The notes: a model not told the origin generated them from the letters alone. Shown: positions 34,852 through 43,546, numbered from the stretch's first letter. The stretch: 64,000 nt of DNA from JAOBAU01 sp034667465 (GCA_034667465.1 JAXDJV010000004.1:62001-126000); one strand, 5' to 3'. Made by a program: numbers and translations.

Positions 34852-35193
34852 ATGCCGAGCTACTACATGTCCGAGGACCTCGCGCGGTTTGGCGAGATGG
34901 CGAAAACCAATCCCAAACTGTTCGATCTCTTTCTGCAGTGGTACAGCGCGTCGATGGAGAAAGGCGCGCTCGATGAGAAAACGAAAAAGCTGATCGCGCT
35001 CGCCGTTGCGTTCGCGATTCAGGAACCGTACTGCATCGATTCGTACGCGTCCGCGTGCACCGACTCCGGCATCACGCCGGAGGAGATGTCGGAAGCGGTG
35101 AACGTCGCGGCGGTCATTCGCGGCGGCGGCACGATCGCGCACTGGGTGCAGGCGTGCAACACGGTTTCACGCAAGGAGCTCGTCGAGGCGTGA
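34852..35193 (+). CDS. Carboxymuconolactone decarboxylase/AhpD-like protein
   Basis: This 113-residue all-helical protein resembles AhpD-like peroxidase-associated proteins (LIALAVAFAIQEPYCIDSYAS). The usual CxxC of AhpD is CIDS, so only one of the two redox cysteines remains in this motif; another Cys follows in SACTDSG. AAGGAG lies 6 bp before the ATG. Its stop overlaps the GTG start of the flavoprotein that follows, which suggests the two act together. The substrate is unknown. Confidence 0.85.
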   Translation: MPSYYMSEDLARFGEMAKTNPKLFDLFLQWYSASMEKGALDEKTKKLIALAVAFAIQEPYCIDSYASACTDSGITPEEMSEAVNVAAVIRGGGTIAHWVQACNTVSRKELVEA

Positions 35194-36374
35194 AACGGGT
35201 CGTCGTGATCGGCGCCGGGCCGATGGGTTTGGCCGCGGCGGTCGGCGCGCGCAAGCGCGGCTTCGACGTCACCGTGCTCGAAGCGGGTGACGTCGGAGCG
35301 GCGCTCGATCGATGGGGACCGGTGCGCTGCTTCACGCCGCTGGCGATGAATCTGCCGGAGGAGATGCTGCGTGCGGTCGACGTCGATCGCAACGCGCTGC
35401 TCACCGGTCCTGAGATGCGGCGCCTCGTGCTCGAGCCGCTCGTCGCGCGGCTGGCGATCGATGTTCGCACGCACCACCGAGTGACCGCGATCGGACGACG
35501 CGGTCTGACGCGTGGCGATTTCGCCGGACATCCGATGCGCGCCGAGCGTCCGTTCGTCGTCCAGGCGGATGGGCCGGAAGGCGAGCGGTCGTTCGAAGCG
35601 GAGATCGTGCTCGACGCGAGCGGCGGCTACACGCTTCCGAACGCAAGCGGCAGCGGTGGTTTGCCGGCGGCGGGTGAGCGTCGCGAGTCGGAGCGCTTCA
35701 TTCGCGATCACGCCACGCTCAGCACGCGCGCCGATGAGTTGCGCGGAAAGCGCGTGCTGCTGATCGGTCACGCACACTCAGCCGCAAACGCGCTGCTGAT
35801 CCTCGGGCGCATCGGCGCGAATGTCGTTTGGGCCGTGCGTACCGCGAATCAGCGGCCGTGCGTCGCGGTGCCGAACGATCCATTGCCGGAGCGGAACGCG
35901 GTGGTCGAGCAGGCCAATGCGCTGGCGGCGGCTCCGCCGGAATGGCTGCGCGTCGAGCGCCGCGCGATGCTGCAAAGCATCGTCTGTCATCCCAAGCGTA
36001 GCGAGGGATCCGGGCGGGAGGGGCGCACGACTGCCGCGCCGCCACCCGGATTCCTCGCTACGCTCGGGATGACGTCACGGACTGTCGCTGTCGATTACGT
36101 CGCGTCATTCACCGGCTTCCATCCCGACTCGCGGCATCTCACCGAAGTCACCGTCGAGCTTTCGCCGGTGACGGAAGGTGGCGCGCGGCTTTATCGCGCG
36201 ATTGCGAATGTGACCGATTGCCTGGCCGTTCCGAGCGTTCGTCCAGCCGATCTCGCATCGGGCGAGCCGAACTTTTTCTTCATCGGCTCGCGCGCTTACG
36301 GCCGCGCGCGTACGTTCCTGTTGCAAACGGGACTCGCGCAGCTCGAGACGATTCTCGATTCACTTCCCAAGTGA
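35190..36374 (+). CDS. FAD-dependent oxidoreductase carrying an in-frame palindromic insertion
   Basis: This 394-residue flavoprotein starts at GTG 35190 inside the previous stop (GTGA). The dinucleotide motif VVVIGAGPMGLAAAVGA is at the N-terminus, a second Rossmann motif RVLLIGHAHSAANALLIL is central, and SFTGFHPDSRHL lies near the C-terminus. Residues about 266-295 (from CHPKRSEGS to ATLGMT) are encoded by the dispersed palindrome at 35986-36073, which keeps the frame open. It forms a pair with the AhpD-like gene. Substrate and activity are unknown; the insert may lie in a surface loop. Confidence 0.8.
   Translation: MKRVVVIGAGPMGLAAAVGARKRGFDVTVLEAGDVGAALDRWGPVRCFTPLAMNLPEEMLRAVDVDRNALLTGPEMRRLVLEPLVARLAIDVRTHHRVTAIGRRGLTRGDFAGHPMRAERPFVVQADGPEGERSFEAEIVLDASGGYTLPNASGSGGLPAAGERRESERFIRDHATLSTRADELRGKRVLLIGHAHSAANALLILGRIGANVVWAVRTANQRPCVAVPNDPLPERNAVVEQANALAAAPPEWLRVERRAMLQSIVCHPKRSEGSGREGRTTAAPPPGFLATLGMTSRTVAVDYVASFTGFHPDSRHLTEVTVELSPVTEGGARLYRAIANVTDCLAVPSVRPADLASGEPNFFFIGSRAYGRARTFLLQTGLAQLETILDSLPK
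35986..36073. repeat. Dispersed palindrome (GAGCGTAGCGAGGGATCC type), copy 2, inside a coding region
   Basis: An 88-bp inverted repeat has left arm GTCATCCCAAGCGTAGCGAG then GGATCCGGG, and a right arm ending GCTCGGGATGAC. It is the same family as the copy at 15765-15860. It lies wholly within the flavoprotein gene and adds no stop codon in that frame. Confidence 0.92.
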
Positions 36375-37211
36375 TTCGGGGGCGCGAACGCGTCCGGCGA
36401 TGCCGCAGAGAATCAGCAGCGTGACGATGTACGGCGCAGCGAGCAGCAGATGGAACGGGACGCCGCGACTCGTTGCCTGCAGCGCGTATTGAATCGCGGC
36501 GGTGGCGCCGAAGACCGCGGTGCCGAGGAGCGCGCCTTTCAGTTTCCAGCGTCCGAAGATCACGATCGAGAGAGCGATGAACCCGCGGCCGGCGGTCATG
36601 TTTTCCGCGAAGCCGCTCGACAGTGCGAGCGCGAGGTACGCGCCGCCAATTCCGGCGAGGACGCTTTCGATGATCAGCGCGATCCAGCGATGTGCGTCGA
36701 CCGACGCTCCGCTCGCGGTGACCGCTTCAGGATTCTCGCCGCAGGCTCGCAGTCGCAAACCGAAGCTCGTGTTCCAGAGCATGAGCGCGAGTGCGATCGG
36801 GACGATGATCCACGCGAACGGGACGATGACGTCGAACGTGATGCGCGGAACGCCGCGTGTGAAAAGAGCGCGCTGTTCGAGCTCGCGCCAGGCGAAACCG
36901 GTCAGGCCGAGGGCGAGGAGATTGATGGCGGTGCCGGTTACGATCTGATCGGCGCGGCGAACGATCGTGAAGAGGCCGAAGAGCGCGCCGATGAACAGCG
37001 CTCCGGCGATGCCGCCCGCGAATCCGGCGACCGTGCTGCCGGTGAGTTGCGCGGCGATGACGGCCGTCATCGCGCCGGTGAGCATCATCCCTTCGATGCC
37101 GAGGTTGATGATGCCGCTTCGCTCGACGACGGTTTCGCCTTCGACGGCAAGCAGCAGCGGCGTCGACGCGACGACCGCCAGCGGGAGCGCCTGCGCGATG
37201 ACGTCAATCAT
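36360..37211 (-). CDS. ABC transporter permease (BMP/nucleoside type), subunit 2
   Basis: This 283-residue permease of the BPD_transp_2 family has about eight helices. ERSGIINLGIEGMMLTGA is the signature near the N-terminus, and LRLRACGENPEAVTASG and GFIALSIVIFGRWKLKG follow. It pairs with the permease upstream (8-bp overlap) in a purine-nucleoside importer of the Bmp/Nup type. Its end overlaps the convergent flavoprotein gene by 15 bp. Confidence 0.93.
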   Translation of the reverse strand: MIDVIAQALPLAVVASTPLLLAVEGETVVERSGIINLGIEGMMLTGAMTAVIAAQLTGSTVAGFAGGIAGALFIGALFGLFTIVRRADQIVTGTAINLLALGLTGFAWRELEQRALFTRGVPRITFDVIVPFAWIIVPIALALMLWNTSFGLRLRACGENPEAVTASGASVDAHRWIALIIESVLAGIGGAYLALALSSGFAENMTAGRGFIALSIVIFGRWKLKGALLGTAVFGATAAIQYALQATSRGVPFHLLLAAPYIVTLLILCGIAGRVRAPESLGK

Positions 37212-38166
37212 GTGCGCGGTACCTCCCGAAGAGCGCGAGTGCGAGGATGACGAGCGCCTGGCCGAGCGTCGCCACCTGCGCCGAGATGTTCGCGCTGCGC
37301 TGCAGTTCGCCGGCGCCGGTGACGAGCGCGCCGAAGAACGTCGACGACGCGATCGTCGCGAGCGGATGGAGTCCGGCGAGCAACGCGACGGCGATGCCGG
37401 AGTAGCCGTAGCCGGACGCGAAGCCTTCGAACAGACGATGCGTGACGCCGAGGAGCTCGATTCCGCCGCCGAGTCCTGCCGTCGCGCCGGAGAGTGCCAT
37501 TGCGCGAACGATTTGCGCGGGAACGTTAACACCTGCATTGCGCGCAGCGTGCGGATTCAGTCCGGTGGCGCGGAGTCGCAATCCCTCGGCGGTGCGATAG
37601 AGGAGAAACCAGGCGGCGATCGCGGCGACGACGGCGAGGACGATTCCGGCGTGAAGCTCTGTCGATGCGATCGACGGGAGCGCGGCGCGCGCGGTGTCGC
37701 TCTGAGGATACTGACCGTTCGGCTCCTGCAGCGGACCGTTCACGCACCAGCCGAGGAGGTGAAGAGCGATGAAGTTGAGGAGGATCGTCGTCAGCACTTC
37801 GGGGGCGTTGCGCCAGAGTCGCATGAGCGATGCGATCGACGCCCAGAGCGCGCCGGCCAGCATCGCGGCGAGCAGCGCGGCGATGACGCCGAACGGTGAT
37901 GCGATGAATGCGGCGAGTGCGCCGGCGATGAATTGTCCTTCCCCGCCGATGTTCCAGACGCCGGCACGAAACGCGAGTGCGACCGACGAGCCGGTGAGAA
38001 GCAGGGGCACCGTTTTCAGGAGCGTTCCTTCGATCGCGAACTGCGAGCCGAGGGAACCGCGGAGCAGGATTAGAAGGAGATCGCGATGTCCGGTCGCGGC
38101 TCCGGCGAGACCGACGAGGAGGATGGCTGCGGTGCCGGCTGCGATCGCGATGAGGATGCGCTTCAT
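37204..38166 (-). CDS. ABC transporter permease (BMP/nucleoside type), subunit 1
   Basis: This 320-residue permease of the BPD_transp_2 family has GVWNIGGEGQFIAGALAAF, LRLRATGLNPHAARNAGVN and GYGYSGIAVALLAGLHPLA as family marks. It overlaps the stop of the ATPase gene by 4 bp (ATGA) and overlaps the next permease by 8 bp. It forms the membrane channel with subunit 2. Confidence 0.94.
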   Translation of the reverse strand: MKRILIAIAAGTAAILLVGLAGAATGHRDLLLILLRGSLGSQFAIEGTLLKTVPLLLTGSSVALAFRAGVWNIGGEGQFIAGALAAFIASPFGVIAALLAAMLAGALWASIASLMRLWRNAPEVLTTILLNFIALHLLGWCVNGPLQEPNGQYPQSDTARAALPSIASTELHAGIVLAVVAAIAAWFLLYRTAEGLRLRATGLNPHAARNAGVNVPAQIVRAMALSGATAGLGGGIELLGVTHRLFEGFASGYGYSGIAVALLAGLHPLATIASSTFFGALVTGAGELQRSANISAQVATLGQALVILALALFGRYRAHD

Positions 38167-39473
38167 TGGGTTACGACGCCTGCCATCAGCGCCGGTGCGC
38201 GTTCCGCCGCTTCGACAGGCGAGAGCCGCGCGCTGAGACGTCCGCGGTAGATCACGTGCAGCGCATCGGCGAGTGCGAACGCTTCATCGAGATCGGAGGT
38301 GATGAGCAGCACCGCGCTGCCGTGTGCGGCGGCGATGCGCAGCTCGTCGTGTACGAAGCGGGTCGATTCGATATCGAGTCCGCGCGTCGGTTCCGCGGCG
38401 ACGAGGAGGAGCGGCTTCCGATCGAGCTCGCGCGCGAGGATCACCTTCTGCTGATTGCCGCCCGACAACGAGCCGGCCGGTTGCGCCGCCGATTGCGCAC
38501 GGATCGCATATGTTTCGATCAGCCGCGCGGCGCGCTGCGTCGCTTCGCGCGGACGCCATCGTGATTCCGACAGCGCGATGTTCTCGGCGATCGACATCTC
38601 CGCGACGAGACCGTCGCGCGTTCGATCTTCGGGGATGAAGCTGGCGCGACGCGGCAGCGGCAGTTCGCGCAGCGATTCGGCGAGCTCCGCCTGTCCGTTG
38701 CCGGCCACGCCGATGATCGCGACGATCTCGCCGCTGCGGACCGCGAGGTCGTCGCGGCGCAGCACTTCGTCGCCGATGGAACGGGCGGGCGGGGGAGCGG
38801 GGGCGGCGCGGCGGACGACCATCGCGTCGGCAAGCTTCGTGGCGTCGAGGGCGTTCGCCGCGCTCTCCGCAACGACGCGGCCTCCGCGCATCACGACGAT
38901 CCGCTGCGCGATCGCGAGCACTTCCGGCAGCTTGTGACTGATGAAGACGATCGCCGTGCCGCCGGCTGCGAGTGCGCGAATAACGCGGAACAGCTCTTCC
39001 GATTCGTTCGGCGTCAGCACCGACGTCGGTTCGTCGAGCACGAGCAGCCGCGGCTTTCGCGCGATCGCTTTGATCAGCTCCAGCTTCGACTTCTCGCCGA
39101 CCGACAGCTCGCCGACGCGGCGCCGGACATCAACTAGCTCGATGCCGCTTGCGGCAATCGCTGCTTCCGCAAGTTTCTCGACCGACTGGCGCGTTGCAAA
39201 TCCGAATGGCGGAAGGGCGAGCGCGAGGTTTTCCGCGATCGTCAACTCGTTGACCAGCATGAAGTGCTGGTGAACCATCGCCACGCTGCCTTCGAGCGTG
39301 ACAGATCCGGAGTCGGGCGCGAGCTCGCCGGCGACGATGCGCATCAGCGTCGTCTTGCCGGCGCCGTTCTCTCCGACGATGGCGACGATCTCGCCTGTCG
39401 CAACATCGAGCGATACGTCATCGAGCGCGCGGTTCGCGCCGAAGGACTTTGTGACGGGAGAGACAGTGAGCAT
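38163..39473 (-). CDS. ABC transporter ATP-binding protein, two fused ATPase domains
   Basis: This 436-residue protein has an N-terminal ATPase with Walker A GENGAGKTT, signature LSVGEKSKLE and Walker B LLVLDEPTSVLTP. The C-terminal ATPase has a degenerate Walker A (GVAGNGQAE) and signature LSGGNQQKV. This asymmetry is normal for RbsA/BmpE-like importers of sugars and nucleosides. It is somewhat shorter than the family (about 500). The start at 39473 (MLTVSPVTKSFGANRALD) matches the usual N-terminus; longer frames add unrelated sequence. Confidence 0.93.
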   Translation of the reverse strand: MLTVSPVTKSFGANRALDDVSLDVATGEIVAIVGENGAGKTTLMRIVAGELAPDSGSVTLEGSVAMVHQHFMLVNELTIAENLALALPPFGFATRQSVEKLAEAAIAASGIELVDVRRRVGELSVGEKSKLELIKAIARKPRLLVLDEPTSVLTPNESEELFRVIRALAAGGTAIVFISHKLPEVLAIAQRIVVMRGGRVVAESAANALDATKLADAMVVRRAAPAPPPARSIGDEVLRRDDLAVRSGEIVAIIGVAGNGQAELAESLRELPLPRRASFIPEDRTRDGLVAEMSIAENIALSESRWRPREATQRAARLIETYAIRAQSAAQPAGSLSGGNQQKVILARELDRKPLLLVAAEPTRGLDIESTRFVHDELRIAAAHGSAVLLITSDLDEAFALADALHVIYRGRLSARLSPVEAAERAPALMAGVVTQ

Positions 39474-39496
39474 GACGGCGCCGCGGGCCGTGCCCG

Positions 39497-40498
39497 CTAG
39501 AACTTGCCGCGTGGAACTTTGAACGAGCCGTCGCGGATCGTCTTCTCGATTCGCTCCACTTCCGCCACCGTTGCCGGCGCGACCGACTTCTTCAGCGCCT
39601 CGTTCCAGACCAGCGACACGATCCCGTCTTTCATCCCGAGCCACTGCACTTCCGGTTTGAACTGATGATCGCGAACGCGCGTGGCGACCGTCACGAACGC
39701 AGTCGGGACGTCGAGGACCGCCGACGCGACGACGACATCGGGAGCGACGTCATTCTGATTCTTGTTCGAGCCGAAGCATCGCACCTTCCGCTCCTGACAC
39801 GCATCGAACACGCCGCGGCCTGCTTCGTTCGCCTGGTGAAAGATGAAGTCGCAGCCGGCGTTGATGAGAGACAGCGTTGCCAGCTTCGCGGCGCCGGCGT
39901 CGTCGAAGTTTCCGGTGTAGACCTCTTTCACTTCGAACTTCGGATTCACTGACTGCGCGCCGGCTTTGAAGGCGAGGAACGTCGAAGCGATCGAAGGCAG
40001 ATTCATCCCGCCGACGAGTCCCGCTTTCCCGGTTTTCGATTCGCGCGCGGCGATGACGCCGAGGAGGTAGGTCGCCTGTTCGAGCTCGAAGACCATCGGA
40101 GCGACGTTCTTCGAGACGGAGCTGCCCGAAGTCGTGATGAAGACCGTCTTCGGGAATTGCGCGCCCGCTTTCATCGCTGCGTCCTGAAACTCGAATCCGT
40201 GGCCGAACGCGAGGAGGTAACCCTGCGCGCCGTACGCGCGAAAACCTTCTTCCCGTTCCGCCGGCGTTTTCGTCTCCTGATGGCTGACTTCGGCGGGGAG
40301 TTTGACCTTGATCTCCTGCAGCCCTTCGTACGCGATTGCGTTCCATCCGTTGTCGTTTACGGAGCCGGGCGTAAGAAGTCCGACTTTCAGCGTCTCCTTC
40401 GGTGGTGCCACCGGAGGAGCGGAGTTTGACTGAGCAGTTTCGGTGCGCCCGCAGGCGACCGCGAGCAGAAGGAAGAGCGCGGCAAGGCTTCGTTTCAT
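39497..40498 (-). CDS. BMP-family substrate-binding lipoprotein (nucleoside ABC importer)
   Basis: This 333-residue protein has a lipoprotein signal (SLAALFLLLAVACG). The Bmp fold shows KVGLLTPGSVNDNGWNAIAY, LAFGHGFEFQDAAM, ATYLLGVIAA and DFIFHQANEAGRGVFDAC. Characterised members bind purine nucleosides. It is the first gene of the four-gene minus-strand operon: binding protein, ATPase, permease 1, permease 2. A TACAAT lies 8 nt before the ATG and there is no Shine-Dalgarno. Confidence 0.94.
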   Translation of the reverse strand: MKRSLAALFLLLAVACGRTETAQSNSAPPVAPPKETLKVGLLTPGSVNDNGWNAIAYEGLQEIKVKLPAEVSHQETKTPAEREEGFRAYGAQGYLLAFGHGFEFQDAAMKAGAQFPKTVFITTSGSSVSKNVAPMVFELEQATYLLGVIAARESKTGKAGLVGGMNLPSIASTFLAFKAGAQSVNPKFEVKEVYTGNFDDAGAAKLATLSLINAGCDFIFHQANEAGRGVFDACQERKVRCFGSNKNQNDVAPDVVVASAVLDVPTAFVTVATRVRDHQFKPEVQWLGMKDGIVSLVWNEALKKSVAPATVAEVERIEKTIRDGSFKVPRGKF

Positions 40499-40506
40499 GG
40501 CGCGCG

Positions 40507-40512
40507 ATTGTA
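40507..40512 (-). promoter_or_regulatory. -10 box TACAAT, predicted leaderless start of the nucleoside importer operon
   Basis: On the minus strand TACAAT ends 8 nt before the ATG at 40498. The spacer CGCGCGCC has no ribosome-binding site. Confidence 0.5.
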
Positions 40513-40518
40513 GTCTGC

Positions 40519-40546
40519 TTGCGATGGTCCGGCAGTGGTGATACAT
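40519..40546 (+). promoter_or_regulatory. Possible sigma70 promoter for the small acidic protein
   Basis: TTGCGA (40519-40524) and ATACAT (40541-40546) are 16 bp apart, with TG just upstream of the -10. It is divergent from the importer promoter. Confidence 0.3.
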
Positions 40547-40571
40547 CGTTCCGCCGACAGGAGGAACGCGA

Positions 40572-40769
40572 ATGGACGACATCGAACGCAACGACGAGAA
40601 CGGGGAAGATTACGACGACCAGATCGAGCAGATGATCATCGAGAACGGGATCCTGCTTCACAGCCTCACCGCGCTGCTCGTGCGCAAGGGAATTCTGAAG
40701 CAGGAAGAGATCGACTCGGAGATGGATCGCCTGTACGACGAGATGGAGAAGTTCGACCAGGAGAGTTGA
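40572..40769 (+). CDS. Small acidic hypothetical protein
   Basis: This 65-residue, strongly acidic, probably helical protein (IIENGILLHSLTALLVRKGILKQEEID) ends in an acidic coiled stretch (EMDRLYDEMEKFDQES). AGGAGG lies 6 bp upstream of the ATG, one of the best ribosome-binding sites in the window, which supports it as a real gene. The segment LLVRKGILKQEEI recalls short regions in other bacterial proteins that begin a helix-turn, but I cannot assign a family. It lies before the GWxTD genes. Confidence 0.72.
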   Translation: MDDIERNDENGEDYDDQIEQMIIENGILLHSLTALLVRKGILKQEEIDSEMDRLYDEMEKFDQES

Positions 40770-40836
40770 GGAATAGCCGATTTGGCCGCCTGTTTCGAAG
40801 CGGGACGCTCAACACTCCTGGAATGAGGAAGATTGA

Positions 40837-42408
40837 ATGAATTCAATGAACTCGACGATGCGATCAATTGCCGTCGCCGCCCTCGTGGCGATGGTCTCGG
40901 TGACCGCCTTTGCGGCGCTCTCACCGCAGTACGCCGACTTTGGCAAAGGTCCCGCGCAGTGGATCATGACCAAAGAAGAAGCGGCGAAGTGGAAGACGAT
41001 CACGAGCGATGACGACGCCAAAGCGTTCATCGATCTCTTCTGGGCGCGCCGCGACCCGACGCCGGCGACGGCCGTCAACGAATACCGTGAGACGTTCGAG
41101 GCGCGCGTGAAGTACGCCGACGATCACTTCACCACCGCGAAGATGAAGGGATCTCTTTCCGATCGCGGGAAGATCCTGATCGCCGTCGGCCCTCCGACGC
41201 GCACGCAGAAGCAGAACAACGCGCCGCAGAGCACGCACAACTACGGCGCGCAGCTCGGCGACAGCGCGCAGCCGGGAGAAACGGCCCGCGTTGCCAATCG
41301 CCAGGCCTGGATCTACGAGCGCGAGAAAGCTCCCGACATGAAGATGACGACTCCGACCGTGGAGATCGGCTTCACCGACCAGTTCGGAAACGAGGACTGG
41401 AAGTTCGAGCGCGGGGGCAAGTCCGATCCGGGCGTGATGATGCGCGAGATGATCCAGCGCTCGATCGTGTCGCCGGACCTCACCGTTGCTCCGACGTACG
41501 CCGCGGCCGCTCCGGCTGCTGCACCGGCGGCCGCAATGACGACGACGCCCGCTCCGGCCGCGCCGTCGAACATGACCAGCTTCAAAACTCCCGCGCTGCA
41601 GAACGCGATCGCCGATTTCCGCACCGCGAAGACCAACCCGTACGAGAAGACGCTCTTCGTCACGTGGGGTGAGTTCGTCACCGGACGCGGCGACTACTTC
41701 GTGCCGGTCGAGCTCTACGTGCCGAAGTCGGCCGGCCTTGCCGCCGGCGGCGATCTGACGTTCTTCGGCGTCGTCGAAGATGCATCCGGAACGCCGGTCG
41801 CCGTCTTCGAAGAGCCGGCGAAACTGCAGGCGTCGAAAGACGATCTCTTCTTCGACAAGTCGCTCTCGCTTCCCGCCGGAAAATTCAAGGGAACGTTCGG
41901 CCTCGCGCAGGCCGGCAAGCCGGTGGCGATCGCCAGCACCGACATGACTCTGTCCGGCTCGATCGACAAGTCAGCGCCGGCGGTCTCCGGTCTCATCCTC
42001 TCGAACAACATCTACCCGCTCTCCGTCGCGCAGAACCCGAACGACCCGTATGCATTCGGCGGTCTGAAGGTCGTGCCGAAGGGTGACCGGACGTTCGCGA
42101 AGTCGGATGAGCTCTGGTACTTTTTCGAGCTCCGCAATCCCGGTATGGGTGAAGCGCAGAAGCCGAGCGTGCAGGTGAAGGTCGATCTCGAAGGAACGAC
42201 GTCCGCGGGGAAGAAGGTCACGATGTCGTCGCCGCCCGCCGAGGCGTCGTTGATCGAGCTGAAGGGCGTGCCGGGACACTACGGTGTCGGCAGCTCGCTC
42301 GATCTCTCCGGCTTCAAACCAGGCAGCTACACGCTGAAGGTCAAAGTGACCGACACGAACAACAAGCAGTCCTACAACCTGCAGGAAACTTTCAAAGTCC
42401 AGGGGTAA
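40837..42408 (+). CDS. GWxTD domain-containing exported protein
   Basis: This 523-residue protein has a signal peptide (IAVAALVAMVSVTAFAA). The GWxTD domain lies at residues about 30-180: QWIMTKEEAAKW, IDLFWARRDPTPATAVNEYR, and the GWxTDRG motif in the form GSLSDRGKILIAVGPP. An Ala/Pro linker follows near residue 220, then two beta-rich domains. The last ends SYTLKVKVTDTNNKQSYNLQ, like an Ig-type fold. GWxTD proteins are typical of Acidobacteriota, Bacteroidota and relatives, and their function is unknown. A homologue follows after 4 bp. Confidence 0.88.
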   Translation: MNSMNSTMRSIAVAALVAMVSVTAFAALSPQYADFGKGPAQWIMTKEEAAKWKTITSDDDAKAFIDLFWARRDPTPATAVNEYRETFEARVKYADDHFTTAKMKGSLSDRGKILIAVGPPTRTQKQNNAPQSTHNYGAQLGDSAQPGETARVANRQAWIYEREKAPDMKMTTPTVEIGFTDQFGNEDWKFERGGKSDPGVMMREMIQRSIVSPDLTVAPTYAAAAPAAAPAAAMTTTPAPAAPSNMTSFKTPALQNAIADFRTAKTNPYEKTLFVTWGEFVTGRGDYFVPVELYVPKSAGLAAGGDLTFFGVVEDASGTPVAVFEEPAKLQASKDDLFFDKSLSLPAGKFKGTFGLAQAGKPVAIASTDMTLSGSIDKSAPAVSGLILSNNIYPLSVAQNPNDPYAFGGLKVVPKGDRTFAKSDELWYFFELRNPGMGEAQKPSVQVKVDLEGTTSAGKKVTMSSPPAEASLIELKGVPGHYGVGSSLDLSGFKPGSYTLKVKVTDTNNKQSYNLQETFKVQG

Positions 42409-42412
42409 ACGC

Positions 42413-43543
42413 ATGCTCAGGAAACTCGTTGTTGCTGGTTTGATGGTTGTGTCGTCGGCGCTCGTGGCGTCGGCGGGAACCGTCGGTATCCCGGTGCCCG
42501 GAATCAGCGATCAGCCGGCCGAATGGCTGCTGACGCCTGCCGAGCGATCGGAGATCGCAAAGCTGAAAACGCCCGAAGAAGCGAAGAACTACGTCGATCT
42601 TTTCTGGGCGCGTCGCGATCCGACTCCGGGAACACCTCGCAACGAGTTTCGTGACGTCTTCGAAGCGCGCGTGATTGCCGCCGACAAGTACTTTACGCAG
42701 GGCACCGTCCCGGGCTCGAAGTCCGATCGCGGAAAGGTCTACATCCTCCTCGGTCCTCCTTCGAATCTCACCAGCAAAGGCGACGAGTTCGACGAGCGTT
42801 CGAATCTCGCCGGAGCAGGCGGCACCGAGGCCCTTTCGTCAACGAATCGCCTGCAGGCCGGTCGCGACAAGTGGGATTACACCGGAACCGATGCCACCCG
42901 CCTCGGTCTCCACGACTTCGACGTGCTGTTCATCAAAGACACTCGGGGCGTCTATCGCCGCGATCCCAGCAAAGCGATGGTCGTCGCGGCGATGGACAAC
43001 GCGGTCAAGTCGCTGATGCGCAACCCCGACATGAAGGCTGTGCCGGAGTGGGCGAAGCCGGTTGCGCCGGCGCCGGAAAGCGTCAAGGTCACGCGCGTCG
43101 TCGTCGACACGCCGAAAGTCATTCCGCCTCCGCCGGCCGAGCTTCAGGGAGCGAACACGTTCGTGCTCTCGAAGACGGTCTCCTCGTTCGCGCCGCAGAA
43201 GAGCGCGAACCCGTTCACCAGCCTCTCCACCGTTTCGTCGTTCACGCAGAACGACGACCTCGGCTACGCGTTCCAGTACTGCGCCGACAGCGCCGATCCG
43301 GATGCACTGCCGCCGCTCAAAGTGCAGGTCACGATCAGCGGCACCTCGAAAGGTGAGAAAGTGAACATGAACGCCCCGGCCGAAGAAGCGCTGCCGGAAG
43401 CGCTCAAGGCGATGCCCGGCTGCTACATGATCCGCGGCTCGATCCCTCTGTCCGACATCGCTCCCGGCACGTACACCATCAAGGTTGGTGTCGAAGGGGC
43501 GAAGCAGCCGTACAATTTTTCCCAGACGTTCAAAGTTGAGTAA
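42413..43543 (+). CDS. GWxTD domain-containing exported protein, shorter paralogue
   Basis: This 376-residue protein has a signal peptide (VVAGLMVVSSALVASAG). Its GWxTD domain has EWLLTPAERSEIAKLKTPEE, VDLFWARRDPTPGTPRNEF, and GSKSDRGKVYILLGPP in place of GWxTDRG. The C-terminus ends with the same Ig-like block as its neighbour (GTYTIKVGVEGAKQPYNFSQ). It is a tandem duplicate of the upstream gene that lost the middle domain. The next gene, ribBA, begins 3 bp after the stop, so the three are probably one transcript. Confidence 0.88.
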   Translation: MLRKLVVAGLMVVSSALVASAGTVGIPVPGISDQPAEWLLTPAERSEIAKLKTPEEAKNYVDLFWARRDPTPGTPRNEFRDVFEARVIAADKYFTQGTVPGSKSDRGKVYILLGPPSNLTSKGDEFDERSNLAGAGGTEALSSTNRLQAGRDKWDYTGTDATRLGLHDFDVLFIKDTRGVYRRDPSKAMVVAAMDNAVKSLMRNPDMKAVPEWAKPVAPAPESVKVTRVVVDTPKVIPPPPAELQGANTFVLSKTVSSFAPQKSANPFTSLSTVSSFTQNDDLGYAFQYCADSADPDALPPLKVQVTISGTSKGEKVNMNAPAEEALPEALKAMPGCYMIRGSIPLSDIAPGTYTIKVGVEGAKQPYNFSQTFKVE

Positions 43544-43546
43544 GTG

